A DNA stretch of 64,000 bases from an uncultured Gammaproteobacteria bacterium (GTDB lineage Bacteria; Pseudomonadota; Gammaproteobacteria; Pseudomonadales; Pseudohongiellaceae): NCBI GenBank assembly GCA_903837345.1, contig CAILUG010000041.1, positions 18,727 through 82,726 of the forward strand, read 5' to 3'. The notes beneath the pieces are model-generated. The model worked only from the letters and a program-made list of their open reading frames with translations, did not search any database and was not told the origin of the DNA. Position numbers and translations under genes: made by a program. Of this stretch, positions 25,944-36,095 are shown in pieces. Each line of letters begins with the position of its first letter. Position 1 is the first letter of the stretch.

Positions 25944-26534
25944 ATGAAACGAACTCTTGTTGCAGAGGTGTTGCTGGTTGCCGTGGTGTCACTGTCGGCA
26001 TGTTCTGGCGGTGCCGGCACGGGCACGAATGCCGGCACTGCCCCTGGCCCCGGGTCTGGCGCCGGCTGGACTGGCGTCACCAATCCCAAGGATGTGATCG
26101 CTGCGCGCTTGCGGCTGATGGAGCAGATGGAAAAGCTGATGCTGCCCATCGATATGCTGCAGGTACAGGACGGCGGTGATACCGCAGTGCTGAGTGCCAA
26201 CGCAGCAGCTGTCGCGGCCATGCTGCAGGCAGTGCCGCATCTGTTTCCGCCCACCACCGATCTTTACGATCCGAAGATGGATACGCCGGCTACAATTGCT
26301 TTGCCAGCCATCTGGAAGGACTTCGCAAGTTTCTACAATCTTGCCGACGCTGCCGCCAAGTCAGCCGGCAACATGGCAGCCGCTGAGGGCAAGGATGCGC
26401 AGCGCACGGCCAGTGCCCAGCTGCGCGGCAGTTGCGATGCCTGTCACGTGCTGTTCCTCCGCAAGTACGAGAAGCCGAAGGCCAAGGCATCCGACGCCGA
26501 TTTCGACTTTGATGCGGCACTGCCGTCAAAGTAG
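25944..26534 (+). CDS. Cytochrome c'-like lipoprotein
   Basis: The 196-residue protein has a lipobox (VVSLSAC), a Gly/Ala/Pro-rich linker and a helical domain. Its single heme site CDACH lies close to the C-terminus, the position typical of cytochrome c'. Members of that family bind nitric oxide or carbon monoxide, so NO tolerance is a reasonable inference. The ATG at 25944 follows AAAGGA by about ten bases and begins the signal peptide; longer frames are rejected. An FNR/ANR-like box lies upstream. Confidence 0.85.
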   Translation: MKRTLVAEVLLVAVVSLSACSGGAGTGTNAGTAPGPGSGAGWTGVTNPKDVIAARLRLMEQMEKLMLPIDMLQVQDGGDTAVLSANAAAVAAMLQAVPHLFPPTTDLYDPKMDTPATIALPAIWKDFASFYNLADAAAKSAGNMAAAEGKDAQRTASAQLRGSCDACHVLFLRKYEKPKAKASDADFDFDAALPSK

Positions 26535-26576
26535 GTTTCCGGTAAACACCCATTGATGCAGCCAGAGTGCTGCCGG

Positions 26577-27215
26577 TCAATATTCCCAGTGCAGGTTGTT
26601 CTGCACCATGGATGAGTATTTGCCCACCGGTTCCTGGCGGTTGCCCAGTACCACCAGCGCGCCATTGCCCATCGGGGTAATGGTGCCGGTGAAACGGTCA
26701 TCGCTGAAGCGGGTTTCCTTGTCCACCATTCTGGATGGAATCATCATCACCGAGACAGGCCCGGTATCACCGCTGATGATCAGATGCATTGCTGCCTGTT
26801 TGGCTATCCAGCAGTCCTTGGAAAAGCGTACGTCCATTGCATTGGTGGCGGGACTGGAATCAAGCCGGGCTTTGATGACAGTGCCCATGCGGGAATTTAC
26901 TTCAGCCAGACTGATGTGATCGGTGCTGCCAAGGAAGCGTTCTTCGGCATAGACATGCCTCAGAATCTCCTGGGTGAGCGGTGTTTCCTGGGGTGGCTGG
27001 TAACGCCAGGCCAGACCCAACAGCAGGGCCATGCAGGCAGCAACCGGCAACGCACGACGCCAGAATGAATCGTTGGCCGCCGCAGTGTTGCGGGCCGCGT
27101 TGGCAGTGACAACCTCTTCATCAGCTATGGCCAACAGTTTGTTTTGCAGGCCCTCAGGCGCCGAGGGTGCTTTCATCACCTGCTGCAACAGTTTGTCAAA
27201 ATCATGTTCGTTCAT
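26577..27215 (-). CDS. Anti-sigma factor (DUF3379-like), membrane anchored
   Basis: The 212-residue protein has a cytosolic N-terminal helical part (NEHDFDKLLQQVMKAPSAPEG), one membrane helix (ALPVAACMALLLGLAW) and a periplasmic C-terminal domain. Gene order behind an ECF sigma factor, with only four bases between, marks it as the cognate anti-sigma factor. The ATG at 27215 is preferred over an upstream frame inside the sigma gene. The inducing signal is unknown. Confidence 0.85.
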   Translation of the reverse strand: MNEHDFDKLLQQVMKAPSAPEGLQNKLLAIADEEVVTANAARNTAAANDSFWRRALPVAACMALLLGLAWRYQPPQETPLTQEILRHVYAEERFLGSTDHISLAEVNSRMGTVIKARLDSSPATNAMDVRFSKDCWIAKQAAMHLIISGDTGPVSVMMIPSRMVDKETRFSDDRFTGTITPMGNGALVVLGNRQEPVGKYSSMVQNNLHWEY

Positions 27216-27219
27216 GGGT

Positions 27220-27828
27220 TTACTCTTTATTACCAAGGCTGTTACCAGGGTTATCGCCATCACGGTTGCCGTCCAGCACTGACCGCAGTTTGTTGCGGGC
27301 CCTGAACAGCCGGGTCATCACGGTATTGTTGTTCAAATCCAGCATTGCACCGATTTCGTCCCCGCTGAAACCGCCTATCACCTGCAGTGCCAGCGGATCG
27401 CGGTATTCCGGTTCCAGTGCGAGGATGGCCTTGTGCAGCATCATGGCTTCCATCTGTTGATCCGGTTCCAGATGACTGGCTTCCGGCAACGTAGCCTCGT
27501 GGTCATCGATATCATCGAGTTCCGGCCGCTGCTTTTCATACAGACGGGCGTTTTCACGGCGCAAAATCGTGAATAACCACGCCTTGGCTGAATCGTGGCT
27601 TTGCAGGCTGTCGAAGGCGCGCCAGGCCCGCAAGAAGGTTTCCTGGGTCAGATCTTCAGCCAGCGCGGTGTGCCGGGTCAGCCAGCAGGCATAACGGAAA
27701 ATGTCGTGGTAATAATCACTGACCAGGGATTCATAGCGCTTGCGTCGAGTCACCTTGTTGTCCATGACCGAGTTTTCGGCAGATTCTTGCGAGGTCATAG
27801 TGGAAGTGCTTAGGGTCAGTGGTGACAT
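27220..27828 (-). CDS. ECF RNA polymerase sigma factor
   Basis: The 202-residue protein has region 2 (VSDYYHDIFRYACWLTRH, LAEDLTQETFLRAWRAF) and region 4 (LQVIGGFSGDEIGAMLDL, NNTVMTRLFRARNKLRSVL). It is the small group IV type, about 170-200 residues. Start is uncertain: ATG codons at 27828, 27798 and 27765 all lack a clear ribosome site, and conserved sequence starts only after the third. It precedes its anti-sigma gene by four bases. Confidence 0.9.
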   Translation of the reverse strand: MSPLTLSTSTMTSQESAENSVMDNKVTRRKRYESLVSDYYHDIFRYACWLTRHTALAEDLTQETFLRAWRAFDSLQSHDSAKAWLFTILRRENARLYEKQRPELDDIDDHEATLPEASHLEPDQQMEAMMLHKAILALEPEYRDPLALQVIGGFSGDEIGAMLDLNNNTVMTRLFRARNKLRSVLDGNRDGDNPGNSLGNKE

Positions 27829-28039
27829 GCAGGAAAAACGGCCATTTACCCGCTCAGACGGGCCCCGGCATTATTGCCCGGCGGGGAAACAGGCAGCAAG
27901 TTCACAGGCAAAGTGCCGATGTGATTGTGAGCGATAATCAGCTAAGACCAGAAAACCTGCAAAATATTTCAGCGCTGCACGTCTCCCGGCTATAATGACA
28001 ACAAAAAATGACAAGTGTCGCATCAGGCGGCAGGCATAA

Positions 28040-28915
28040 GTGCCCGTCTTCCCGCTGTGCAGACCTCCAGGAGTAATCACCATTCGTTCCTATAACAACA
28101 AGGTTGCCTTCATCACAGGCGCAGCCGCGGGTATTGGTTTGGGCATGGCCCGCGCTTTTGCAGCGAAAGGCATGAAGTTGGGGCTGGCAGATATGGATGC
28201 CGGCAAACTGGCTGAAGTGAAACAACTCTTTGCCGAACTGGGTCACGATGTACTGGTGTTCCCGGTGGATGTTGCCAATCGCGATGAACTGAAGCAGGCC
28301 GCCGCCGCAGTAGCTGCACGCTTCGGTGCGCTGCATGTGGTTTGTGCCAATGCCGGGGTGAGCGGTTACATCGGCCCCTTGCAGGAAGGTACTGACAAGG
28401 ATTGGGACTGGATCATTGACGTCAATCTCAAGGGCACGGTCAACACCATCCAGGCTGCCTTGCCCCATCTGATGCTTAATCCCGAACAGTCACACATCGT
28501 CCTGACCAGCTCCATCAGCGGTTTGCGCGTCTATGAACCGAGCCGTGGCCAGGGCATGTACAACACTACCAAATATGCATTGGTGGGATTGGGCGAAGCC
28601 TTGCATGCAGATCTGCATCATCTGGGTATGGGAGTATCGATTTTGTGCCCGGGTGTGGTGAATACCGATATTTCCAATTCCGGCCGCCACCGGCCGGCCC
28701 GTTACGGCGGACCCTTCGAAGTAAAAGGCGATTTTGTGTTGGCCAAAGCTGCCAAGAATGGCACCGATCCGCTGGAATTCGGGCAGTGGGTGATGAAGGC
28801 GATGGAGCAGGACCAGCTCCATGTGATCACGCATCCGGAAGACCGCCCCATCATCGAAGCCCGGCACAAGCGCATCCTGCAGGCGTTTGATGCGTGTGAA
28901 TCGCTCAAGAAGTAG
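28040..28915 (+). CDS. Short-chain dehydrogenase/reductase
   Basis: The classical SDR fold is clear: the cofactor motif TGAAAGIG, NAG in CANAGVSG, and the catalytic Ser in LTSSIS with Tyr-x3-Lys in YNTTK. NAD(P)-dependent oxidation of an alcohol or reduction of a ketone is expected; substrate unknown. The frame can begin at GTG 28040, but an AGGAG at 28070-28074 sits seven bases before an ATT at 28082, right where homology should start, so an AUU start (277 residues) is possible. Confidence 0.9.
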   Translation: MPVFPLCRPPGVITIRSYNNKVAFITGAAAGIGLGMARAFAAKGMKLGLADMDAGKLAEVKQLFAELGHDVLVFPVDVANRDELKQAAAAVAARFGALHVVCANAGVSGYIGPLQEGTDKDWDWIIDVNLKGTVNTIQAALPHLMLNPEQSHIVLTSSISGLRVYEPSRGQGMYNTTKYALVGLGEALHADLHHLGMGVSILCPGVVNTDISNSGRHRPARYGGPFEVKGDFVLAKAAKNGTDPLEFGQWVMKAMEQDQLHVITHPEDRPIIEARHKRILQAFDACESLKK

Positions 28916-28956
28916 CTGCTGTCGCCTGCTTCCGCATGATTGCCTGGGGCTGTTGA

Positions 28957-30270
28957 TTATTGGGCAGGCAGGCTGTCAGATCCCTGGATGCTGACATTGG
29001 GCAGACCGAGCGCGCTGATGATTTTTTCAATCGAGTGGGTCTCTTCCATCAGCGCCTGCACAGCCTTGTTGATCAGCGCTTCGCCTTCGGTGTTACCCGC
29101 AGCTATCAACATGTCGTATGTCGAGCTTTGATTAATGAGGGCTTCCATCGCCAGATCGGTGGTTTCGACTTTCGCATTCATTTCGGCATGGACTGCCGGA
29201 GCATTGATGCGCAGCAACAGCTCCAGGCTGGCCCCACTGACCACTGCACCGTTGGTGCGGATATAACGTCCCTGCCAAAGATTGCGGATGCCTCTCGCAT
29301 CGTAAAAGTGCGACCACAAGGTGTTGTCGGAAAAACAATCCTGTTCCAGTTCCGGATCATGCTTTGACAGCGCAAGCCCCAAACCGGTACCAGCCAGCTC
29401 GCCATAGGCCAGCGAACCCATGCCCGTCAACAAGGTGGCGAGACCGCCGTTGTCATCTTTGGTCATCAGCGCTTCATAGGCGCGGCCGCCGTTTTGCCAG
29501 CTCTGCACCATTTCCTCGAGATCGCTGACCAAGAGGTGGGTTGCCGATTCCAGATAAGCGCGACGGCGGTCGCAATTGCGATGGGTGCAGCGGGCCGGAT
29601 CATAATCGGTGTAGGGGCGCTCGCCGGCACCAGGGCCGGTGCCGTGCAAATCCTGCCCCCACAGCAGGAACTCAATGGCGTGATAACCGGTGGCCACATT
29701 GGCATCGACACCACCAATGTTGTGCAGGGTCTCGGCCAGGAATTGCGGGGTCAGGTTGCCGGCATCCACGCTCATGCCGCCATCATCGATCACGGGATTG
29801 GCAATGACGTTGGCAGCATAGAAATTGTTGTCTTCGGATTCAGTGCCATAGGAGGGCGCCACGTAGTCGATCAATCCTTCCGCCATCGGCCACGAATTCA
29901 CGCGTGGCACCCACTCGTCCACCACCGGATTGCCAAAGCGGAACACCTCGGTCTGCATATAGGGGATGCGCGCAGCCCGCCATGCTGAACGCGCAGCGTC
30001 GAGAGTGTCAGGCGATGGCTGCGCCAGCAGTTTGTTGACGGCAGTTTCCAGCTGACGCCCGGTCACCAGTGCATCGCCATAGCTGGCCTGGGCAATGGCC
30101 ACATAGGTGGAAATGATGGCAGCAGTCGAGGGCGCACTCTCAGGTGCAGTGACAGTTGCATTGCGGGTGGCGGGTGCCGGCTGGTCGGTCACGCGGGCGC
30201 TTTGACAGCCGCCCAACAATGCAGCCAGTGCCAACGCCATACATCCTGTGCGAGCGGCTGCAGATTTCAT
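28957..30270 (-). CDS. Imelysin (M75) family lipoprotein
   Basis: The 437-residue protein has a lipobox (LAALLGGC) and the imelysin signature GYHAIEFLLWGQDL, a GxHxxE-type motif. A second conserved-looking region is MGSLAYGELAGTGLGLAL. Imelysins are periplasmic or surface proteins usually linked to iron uptake, although no peptidase activity is firmly shown. It starts four bases after phoU and so seems to be transcribed with the phosphate operon, which is unusual. Confidence 0.9.
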   Translation of the reverse strand: MKSAAARTGCMALALAALLGGCQSARVTDQPAPATRNATVTAPESAPSTAAIISTYVAIAQASYGDALVTGRQLETAVNKLLAQPSPDTLDAARSAWRAARIPYMQTEVFRFGNPVVDEWVPRVNSWPMAEGLIDYVAPSYGTESEDNNFYAANVIANPVIDDGGMSVDAGNLTPQFLAETLHNIGGVDANVATGYHAIEFLLWGQDLHGTGPGAGERPYTDYDPARCTHRNCDRRRAYLESATHLLVSDLEEMVQSWQNGGRAYEALMTKDDNGGLATLLTGMGSLAYGELAGTGLGLALSKHDPELEQDCFSDNTLWSHFYDARGIRNLWQGRYIRTNGAVVSGASLELLLRINAPAVHAEMNAKVETTDLAMEALINQSSTYDMLIAAGNTEGEALINKAVQALMEETHSIEKIISALGLPNVSIQGSDSLPAQ

Positions 30271-30274
30271 GGAG

Positions 30275-30931
30275 TTATCCCATGTGACGCATTACTTTCC
30301 CTTCAACCATGAACAACACGTCTTCCGCGATGTTGGTACTGAGATCGGCGATGCGCTCCATATGGCGTGAGCAGGACAGCAGATTGAGTGCTACTTCCGT
30401 GCGGCTGACATCCTGTTCGATCATCTGCTGCACTTCCGTGTACATTTTGGCATTGATCTCGTCGACCCGCTTGTCCATCTTGATGATATTGCGGGCCAGA
30501 TCAACATCCAGAGTCACCAGCGAATCCAGCGATTTGCGCACCATGGTGCGCACCAGATCCGGCAATTCGGTCATGAACTCGGACGAGATGGGGACAGGGT
30601 TCAGTCTTGCCAGCACCATCGCCCGTTTGGCGATGTTCTTGGCGAAATCACCCATGCGTTCCAGGTCGTTGTCCACTTTCAGAACGGCCACGATGAAGCG
30701 CAGGTCAACCGCCACCGGCTGATGCAATGCCAGCATCTTGAGGCATTCTTCCTCGATCTGGACTTCCTTCTCGTTGATTTCAAGCTCGATCTGCAACACC
30801 CGGTCTGCCAGTTCGGTTTCCCGGTTGTGCAGAGCCAGGATGGCGCTGTTGATGGCGCTCTCCACCAGATTGCCGAGTTGCAGCAATTGTTTTTTCAGGG
30901 TTTCCAGGTCGCGCTGTAAATGCAGGGACAT
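30275..30931 (-). CDS. phoU: Phosphate signalling protein PhoU
   Basis: The 218-residue all-helical protein has two PhoU repeats, each with the metal-binding pattern E-x3-D (NDLERMGDFAKNIAKRA and RHMERIADLSTNIAEDV). PhoU links the Pst transporter to PhoR and damps the response when phosphate is ample. It lies 37 bp after pstB and four bases before the imelysin gene. Confidence 0.96.
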   Translation of the reverse strand: MSLHLQRDLETLKKQLLQLGNLVESAINSAILALHNRETELADRVLQIELEINEKEVQIEEECLKMLALHQPVAVDLRFIVAVLKVDNDLERMGDFAKNIAKRAMVLARLNPVPISSEFMTELPDLVRTMVRKSLDSLVTLDVDLARNIIKMDKRVDEINAKMYTEVQQMIEQDVSRTEVALNLLSCSRHMERIADLSTNIAEDVLFMVEGKVMRHMG

Positions 30932-30968
30932 ATCGATTTCCGCTCGTCAATTTTGACGAAGTGCCATG

Positions 30969-31766
30969 TCAGCCAAAACGGCCCGTGACATATTCTTCAG
31001 TACGTTTCTTTTCGGGTCTGGTGAAAATCTGGTCGGTTTCACCGAATTCAACCAGGTTGCCCATTTCCATGAACGCAGTGTAATCCGAAACCCGGGCCGC
31101 CTGTTGCATGTTATGGGTAACAATCACAATCGTGTAGCGGGACTGCAGTTCAAACAACAAATCTTCAATGTGCGCGGTCGAGATCGGATCCAGTGCCGAG
31201 CACGGTTCATCCATCAAAAGCACCTGCGGTTCCATTGCCAGTGCACGTGCGATGCACAGGCGCTGCTGCTGTCCGCCTGAAAGATTGAGAGCACTTTCAT
31301 GCAGACGGTCTTTCACTTCTTCCCACAATGCCGCCTGTGACAGCGAACGTTCCACCAGTTCGTCCATCGAGCCGCTGTAGCCGTTGATGCTGGGGCCCCA
31401 GGAAATGTTGTTGAAGATCGATTTCGGAAACGGGTTGGGTTTCTGGAACACCATGCCTATACGGCGACGCACTTCCACCGGATCCACTGCACTGCCATAG
31501 AGATTCTGGCCGGCGAACAGTATCTGGCCTTCGATGGTTACGCCGTCAACGAAATCATTCATGCGGTTGAGCGAACGCAGCAGCGTGCTCTTGCCGCAGC
31601 CCGAAGGACCGATGATCGAGGTGATACGGTTGCGCCAGATCGTGCAGGATACTTTCTTCACTGCCGCCTTGCCGGAATAGAGCACACTGACGTCCTGCAA
31701 TTCGAGCACTGCTTCAGAGGCTTTGCGTTTGTCAGCGGTGGTGTCGAGTGGTTCTGACAGGGCCAT
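30969..31766 (-). CDS. pstB: Phosphate ABC transporter ATPase PstB
   Basis: The 265-residue ATPase has Walker [11 protein letters not shown]-loop [11 protein letters not shown], signature [14 protein letters not shown], Walker [13 protein letters not shown] and the H-loop VTHNMQQA. The FQKPNPFP stretch is diagnostic of PstB. The start overlaps the pstA stop by one base (TAATG). Confidence 0.97.
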   Translation of the reverse strand: MALSEPLDTTADKRKASEAVLELQDVSVLYSGKAAVKKVSCTIWRNRITSIIGPSGCGKSTLLRSLNRMNDFVDGVTIEGQILFAGQNLYGSAVDPVEVRRRIGMVFQKPNPFPKSIFNNISWGPSINGYSGSMDELVERSLSQAALWEEVKDRLHESALNLSGGQQQRLCIARALAMEPQVLLMDEPCSALDPISTAHIEDLLFELQSRYTIVIVTHNMQQAARVSDYTAFMEMGNLVEFGETDQIFTRPEKKRTEEYVTGRFG

Positions 31767-32644
31767 TATTTGAATCTCTTCTCGGTCTTGTTACGAATAT
31801 AGATTGCAGTGGCGTTCATCAGCAGCAGAACCACCAGCAGCACAATGATGCCGGCGGCTGCCAGCTGGCTGAACTCGACCTGCGGCCTCGAGGCCCAGCC
31901 GTAGATCTGGATCGGCAACGCGGTAAACGAATCCATCGGGCCCTTCGGCAAAAAGGCCACATACGAGGCTGCGCCGATCAGGATCAGCGGTGCGGTTTCG
32001 CCGATCGCGCGTGACAAGGCCAGAATCACACCGGTCATGATGCCGGGAAACGCGGAAGGCAGCACATGCGACCAGGTCGTCTGCCAACGGGTGGCGCCCA
32101 GCGACAGGGCTGCATAGCGAATGCTCATGGGCACGGTCTTGATGGCTTCACGACTGGCAATGATGATCACCGGCATGATCAGCAAACTCATGGTGAGGGC
32201 GCCGGAGATCAGGCTGCGTTCAAGTCCGAAAAACCGCACAAAGATTGCCAGACCCAGGATGCCATAGACTATCGAAGGCACACCGGAAAGATTGGCGATA
32301 TTCAATTCAATGATGGTGGCCAGCTTGCCGCGTTTGGAAAATTCCTCCAGATACAGCGCAGCGGATACCCCCACCGGGATCGAGATGAAGGCAATCATCA
32401 CGATCAGCCACAAGGTGCCGGCCAGTGCTGACAGGATGCCGGCTTTGGCCGGGATGCGGGACGGGAAGCTGGTGAGGAAATTCCAGTTGAGCCAGCCGAT
32501 TCCGTCGAATGCGATGCTCACCAGCAGTACGCCCAGCATGAATACGCTGGACCAGGTGATGAACGCGCACAACCACGCAAACATCCTCGCCTTGCGGTGG
32601 CGGTTGGCCAGATGCTTCCGGGATTTTTCAGTGAGGAATGCCAT
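31766..32644 (-). CDS. pstA: Phosphate ABC transporter permease PstA
   Basis: The 292-residue membrane protein has six predicted helices and the permease EAA region ([20 protein letters not shown]). The stretch [17 protein letters not shown] is typical of PstA. It is translationally coupled to pstC (TGATG) and pstB. Confidence 0.95.
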   Translation of the reverse strand: MAFLTEKSRKHLANRHRKARMFAWLCAFITWSSVFMLGVLLVSIAFDGIGWLNWNFLTSFPSRIPAKAGILSALAGTLWLIVMIAFISIPVGVSAALYLEEFSKRGKLATIIELNIANLSGVPSIVYGILGLAIFVRFFGLERSLISGALTMSLLIMPVIIIASREAIKTVPMSIRYAALSLGATRWQTTWSHVLPSAFPGIMTGVILALSRAIGETAPLILIGAASYVAFLPKGPMDSFTALPIQIYGWASRPQVEFSQLAAAGIIVLLVVLLLMNATAIYIRNKTEKRFK

Positions 32645-33573
32645 CAGTCATAGACCTCGCGGAAACGTCCCAGAATCCATTGGGAAATGACGTTGATCAT
32701 CAGCGTGATGAAAAACAGCAAGGCTGCCACCGCGAACAAGGTCTGGTAGGCGATGCTGCCGGAAGGCGTATCGCCGAGGCTGATCTGCACGATGTAGGCA
32801 GTCATGGTCTCGATGCTGCCCAGCATGCTCAGGCTCAGATTGGGCGTTTGTCCGGCTGCCAGCGACACCGCCATGGTTTCGCCGATCGCACGCGAAATGG
32901 CCAGCAGGAAGGAGGCCATCACACCGGACAGGCCGGCCGGGACCACGATGCTGGTGGTGACTTCATAGGAAGTGGCGCCCACCGCATAGGCCGCCTGCCG
33001 CAAACTGACCGGAACCGCCCTGAGTGCATTGTCACTGAGCGTGGCAATGGTGGGAAGAATCATGATGCCGACCACAATGGCGGCGCTGAGGGCATTGAAG
33101 ACCTGGATGTCGGCAATCACTTTGTGCAACATCGGAGTCACAAACGTCAGCGCGAAATAGCCGTAGACCACAGTGGGGATGCCCGCCAGCAGTTCCAGCG
33201 CCGGTTTAACCCAGGTGCGTACGCGGTCGTTGGCGTATTCACTCAGGTAGATGGCGCTGGCAAGTCCGAGCGGAATCGCAATCACTGCGGCGCCTACCGT
33301 GATCTGGATGGTGCCCCACACCAGTGGCAACACGCCGTAGGAACTGGGTTTGAGCAACGGCACCCAGCGGGTACCGAAGAAAAAATCGAGGGGACTGACT
33401 GCGCGGAAAAAATCGAACGATTCGACCAGCAGCACTACCACGATGGAAACGGTGGTAATCAGGGAGATGGCTGTGCAGATCCCCAGCCAGCCCTTGATGG
33501 CGATTTCTCCCCAGCGGGTAACCCCTTTGTGGATGCTGAAACTAAGGCCGGGAGTGTGGGTGAGTTCGTTCAT
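32644..33573 (-). CDS. pstC: Phosphate ABC transporter permease PstC
   Basis: The 309-residue membrane protein carries the PstC patterns [26 protein letters not shown] and the EAA-like loop [20 protein letters not shown]. The ATG at 33573 begins the normal cytosolic N-terminus ([11 protein letters not shown]). Longer frames would run into pstS and are rejected. It follows pstS by 22 bp. Confidence 0.95.
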   Translation of the reverse strand: MNELTHTPGLSFSIHKGVTRWGEIAIKGWLGICTAISLITTVSIVVVLLVESFDFFRAVSPLDFFFGTRWVPLLKPSSYGVLPLVWGTIQITVGAAVIAIPLGLASAIYLSEYANDRVRTWVKPALELLAGIPTVVYGYFALTFVTPMLHKVIADIQVFNALSAAIVVGIMILPTIATLSDNALRAVPVSLRQAAYAVGATSYEVTTSIVVPAGLSGVMASFLLAISRAIGETMAVSLAAGQTPNLSLSMLGSIETMTAYIVQISLGDTPSGSIAYQTLFAVAALLFFITLMINVISQWILGRFREVYD

Positions 33574-33595
33574 GCCGGATTGATTTCCGATACTA

Positions 33596-34552
33596 TCAGA
33601 ACTTGGCAAATGACGACTTGCCGGTCTCATAGGACGCAGCCGGCAGTGCCACGTAACCGACATCCTTGGCAATGGAAGGTACTGTTTTCAGATAGAACTC
33701 CACAAACGCCCTCACTTCCGGACGTTGTGCGCTGGCTTTGTTGACATAGATGAACAGCGGACGTGACAACGGTGCATAGGTGCCATCGTTGATGGTGGCC
33801 GGGCTTGGTGCGATCGCACCTTTGCCCGCGTCAATCGGCACCAGTTTCAGTTTGCCCGCGCTGGCTTCGTAGTAGGCAAAACCAAAATAGCCCATGCCGC
33901 CTTCATCACCGGATACGCCCTGCACCAGAATGTTGTCATCTTCACTGCCGGTGTAATCGGGGCGCGAGGCACCGCTTTTGCCCACGACGGTTTCAGTGAA
34001 ATAGTCAAAAGTGCCGGAATCGGTACCAGGGCCATAGAGATGCAGCGGCTTGTCGGGGAAGCCGGGGCGCACATCCTTCCAGTTGCTGATGGTGCTGCCG
34101 GGTTCCCAGATTTTCTTGAGTTCTTCGATGGTCAGTTTGTCTATAAAGGTCAGTGAAGGGTTCACCACTACCGAGAGCCCGTCGTAGGCAATCGCAATTT
34201 CCAGATATTCGATGTTGGCCGCTTTGCCTTTTTCGATTTCTTCCGGTTTGACCGGGCGGGACGCATCACTGATGTCGGTTTCGCCGGCCATGAATTTTTT
34301 GAAACCGCCGCCGGTGCCGGATGTGCCGACAGTAACGCGAACGCTGGGAACCACCTTGTTGAACTCTTCGGCTATGGCTTCGCTGATCGGGGCTACGGTG
34401 CTGGAACCGTCAACCCGCACGGTCCCGCTCAGGCTGGCCGAACCGGCAGGGGCGCCGGCAACAGGAGTTGAGTCTTTGGAGCAGGCCCCCAGCAGCAGGG
34501 TGGCCAGAATTGCAGTCGAAATCAGCGCAAACTTGTTCAGGGAGGGGGTCAT
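33596..34552 (-). CDS. pstS: Phosphate-binding lipoprotein PstS
   Basis: The 318-residue substrate-binding protein has a lipobox (LATLLLGAC) and the PstS phosphate-loop sequences [11 protein letters not shown] and [12 protein letters not shown], with [13 protein letters not shown] later. The ATG at 34552 has GGAG about seven bases upstream. It follows phoR with a 155-bp gap that probably contains a promoter. Confidence 0.95.
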   Translation of the reverse strand: MTPSLNKFALISTAILATLLLGACSKDSTPVAGAPAGSASLSGTVRVDGSSTVAPISEAIAEEFNKVVPSVRVTVGTSGTGGGFKKFMAGETDISDASRPVKPEEIEKGKAANIEYLEIAIAYDGLSVVVNPSLTFIDKLTIEELKKIWEPGSTISNWKDVRPGFPDKPLHLYGPGTDSGTFDYFTETVVGKSGASRPDYTGSEDDNILVQGVSGDEGGMGYFGFAYYEASAGKLKLVPIDAGKGAIAPSPATINDGTYAPLSRPLFIYVNKASAQRPEVRAFVEFYLKTVPSIAKDVGYVALPAASYETGKSSFAKF

Positions 34553-34707
34553 GCAGGGCTCCGGCAATTGTTAAGAAAATGTTCGGGAATCCGGTGCTCA
34601 AGCATGGCGGCAAGGATGCCATCGTCTGCGTGGATGCCCGAAAGGGGGCATTCTGGGGAAGTTTTGTTAAGACAAAATAAAGAAAAATGGCGTATTGCCA
34701 GCGAGTG
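34553..34707 (-). promoter_or_regulatory. phoR-pstS intergenic region
   Basis: The 155 bp hold two inverted repeats: TTTTGT/ACAAAA at 34662-34677 and ATGCCC/GGGCAT at 34634-34651. TTGTTAAGA occurs twice (34568 and 34665). I could not find two clear TGTCAT-type direct repeats, so a PhoB box is expected from gene content but not shown. Confidence 0.4.
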
Positions 34708-36078
34708 TCAAGATTTGGGGGGCTCGGTACCGGGTAATGCCGGCTCGGCCAGCGGTATCCGGAAGGTAAAAGTGGTGCCTTTGCCCAGTTGGCTGCTCAC
34801 CCCGACACTGCCGTGGTGGCGTTCAGCGATGTTGCGCACGATGGACAGGCCCAGACCAGTGCCGCCCAAGCTTTGTGAGCGGGCTTTGTCGACCCGGTAG
34901 AAGCGTTCAAACACCCGCTCCTGGTATTGCGGACTGATGCCGATGCCATTGTCTTCCACTTCCAGTACCGCATCTGCCATTTCCCGCCGGACCCTGACCT
35001 TGATCTGGCCACCTTCGGGCGTGTATTTGATGGCATTGTCGATCAGGTTGTTGCACAGCTGGCTCAGGTTCTGGCGGTCGCCATAGACTTCCAGTGTCTC
35101 CGGAAACGGATCCAGCGTGAGGCTGTGGAATTTGTGCTCTACCGCACTGGCAGCCGCCTTCACTTCCCGCCGTACCAGATCGTTGAAATTGATGCGGGTG
35201 AAGCTGGCAGTGGCCTGGTCGGATTCCAGGCGCGAGATGGTCATCAGGTCGGTAACCAGGTTTGACAGGCGCAAGCTCTGCGCATGAATGCGTTCCATGT
35301 ACTGCAGCAACGTGGATTTGTCGACATCCGGATCGCCCACCATGGTTTCAGCCAGGCCGCGTATTGCCGTGATCGGCGTTTTCAGCTCATGCGAGGCATT
35401 GGCAACAAAGTCGGTGCGGATGCGTTCAAGATGCTTCAGCTCGGTCACATCGTGCAGCACCAATACCGCGCCGATGGGTTCGCCCTGGTCATCGGACAGC
35501 GACGCTACATAGATATCAAACACCAGTTGTTCGGTGTTGCGGGGGTAGTCGACACGCACCTTGATGACCGTGCGGTTGCGGATGGCATCATCAATGGCCA
35601 GGATGATTTTCTGGTCGCGGATTTCCTGCCACACCGGCTTGCCGACCGAACTTTCCCTGACCAGCCCCAGCAACAGCGCGGCAGCATCGTTGATATGGAT
35701 GATGTTCTGTTTTTCATCGACATCGACCACCCCTTCCACCATGCCGGCAAAAATGGTGGCGAGGCGGTTGCGGTCAGCAGTGAGCATGGACACGCGGCGG
35801 ATGGAAGTGCGCGCCAGCAGATTGACCGCATCGGCCAGGCGTTTGAAGCCGGGAGTGTGCTGTTCAGGGACACGACGATCGAAGTCGCCTTGCGCAATGG
35901 CTTCGGTGGTCTGGGTGAGATGTTCCATCGCAATCAAGCGCCGCCACGACATGTAGCTGGCGGCAACCAGCGCAACCGGCAACACCCACAGACTGGCACC
36001 AAACAGGATGGCGGCAGCTGCGAAGACGACATGGCTGAGGGTCATGCGCCAGAAATAGGAAGACTTGAGCGGATTCAC
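34708..36078 (-). CDS. phoR: Phosphate regulon sensor kinase PhoR
   Basis: The 456-residue kinase has two N-terminal membrane helices, a HAMP-like linker (TTEAIAQGDFDRRVPEQ), a PAS domain (about residues 105-215), the H-box ASHELKTP with His230, and the ATPase motifs NNLIDNAIKYTPEGG, DNGIGI and GGTGLGLSIV. It phosphorylates PhoB under phosphate limitation. It lies 17 bp after phoB. Confidence 0.96.
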   Translation of the reverse strand: MNPLKSSYFWRMTLSHVVFAAAAILFGASLWVLPVALVAASYMSWRRLIAMEHLTQTTEAIAQGDFDRRVPEQHTPGFKRLADAVNLLARTSIRRVSMLTADRNRLATIFAGMVEGVVDVDEKQNIIHINDAAALLLGLVRESSVGKPVWQEIRDQKIILAIDDAIRNRTVIKVRVDYPRNTEQLVFDIYVASLSDDQGEPIGAVLVLHDVTELKHLERIRTDFVANASHELKTPITAIRGLAETMVGDPDVDKSTLLQYMERIHAQSLRLSNLVTDLMTISRLESDQATASFTRINFNDLVRREVKAAASAVEHKFHSLTLDPFPETLEVYGDRQNLSQLCNNLIDNAIKYTPEGGQIKVRVRREMADAVLEVEDNGIGISPQYQERVFERFYRVDKARSQSLGGTGLGLSIVRNIAERHHGSVGVSSQLGKGTTFTFRIPLAEPALPGTEPPKS

Positions 36079-36095
36079 GCCTGCAGTATGTCTCG

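Noticed and set aside
32638..33744. 368-codon open frame on the plus strand
   Set aside because: Antisense to pstC; composition is Gly/His/Gln-rich low complexity typical of a shadow frame.
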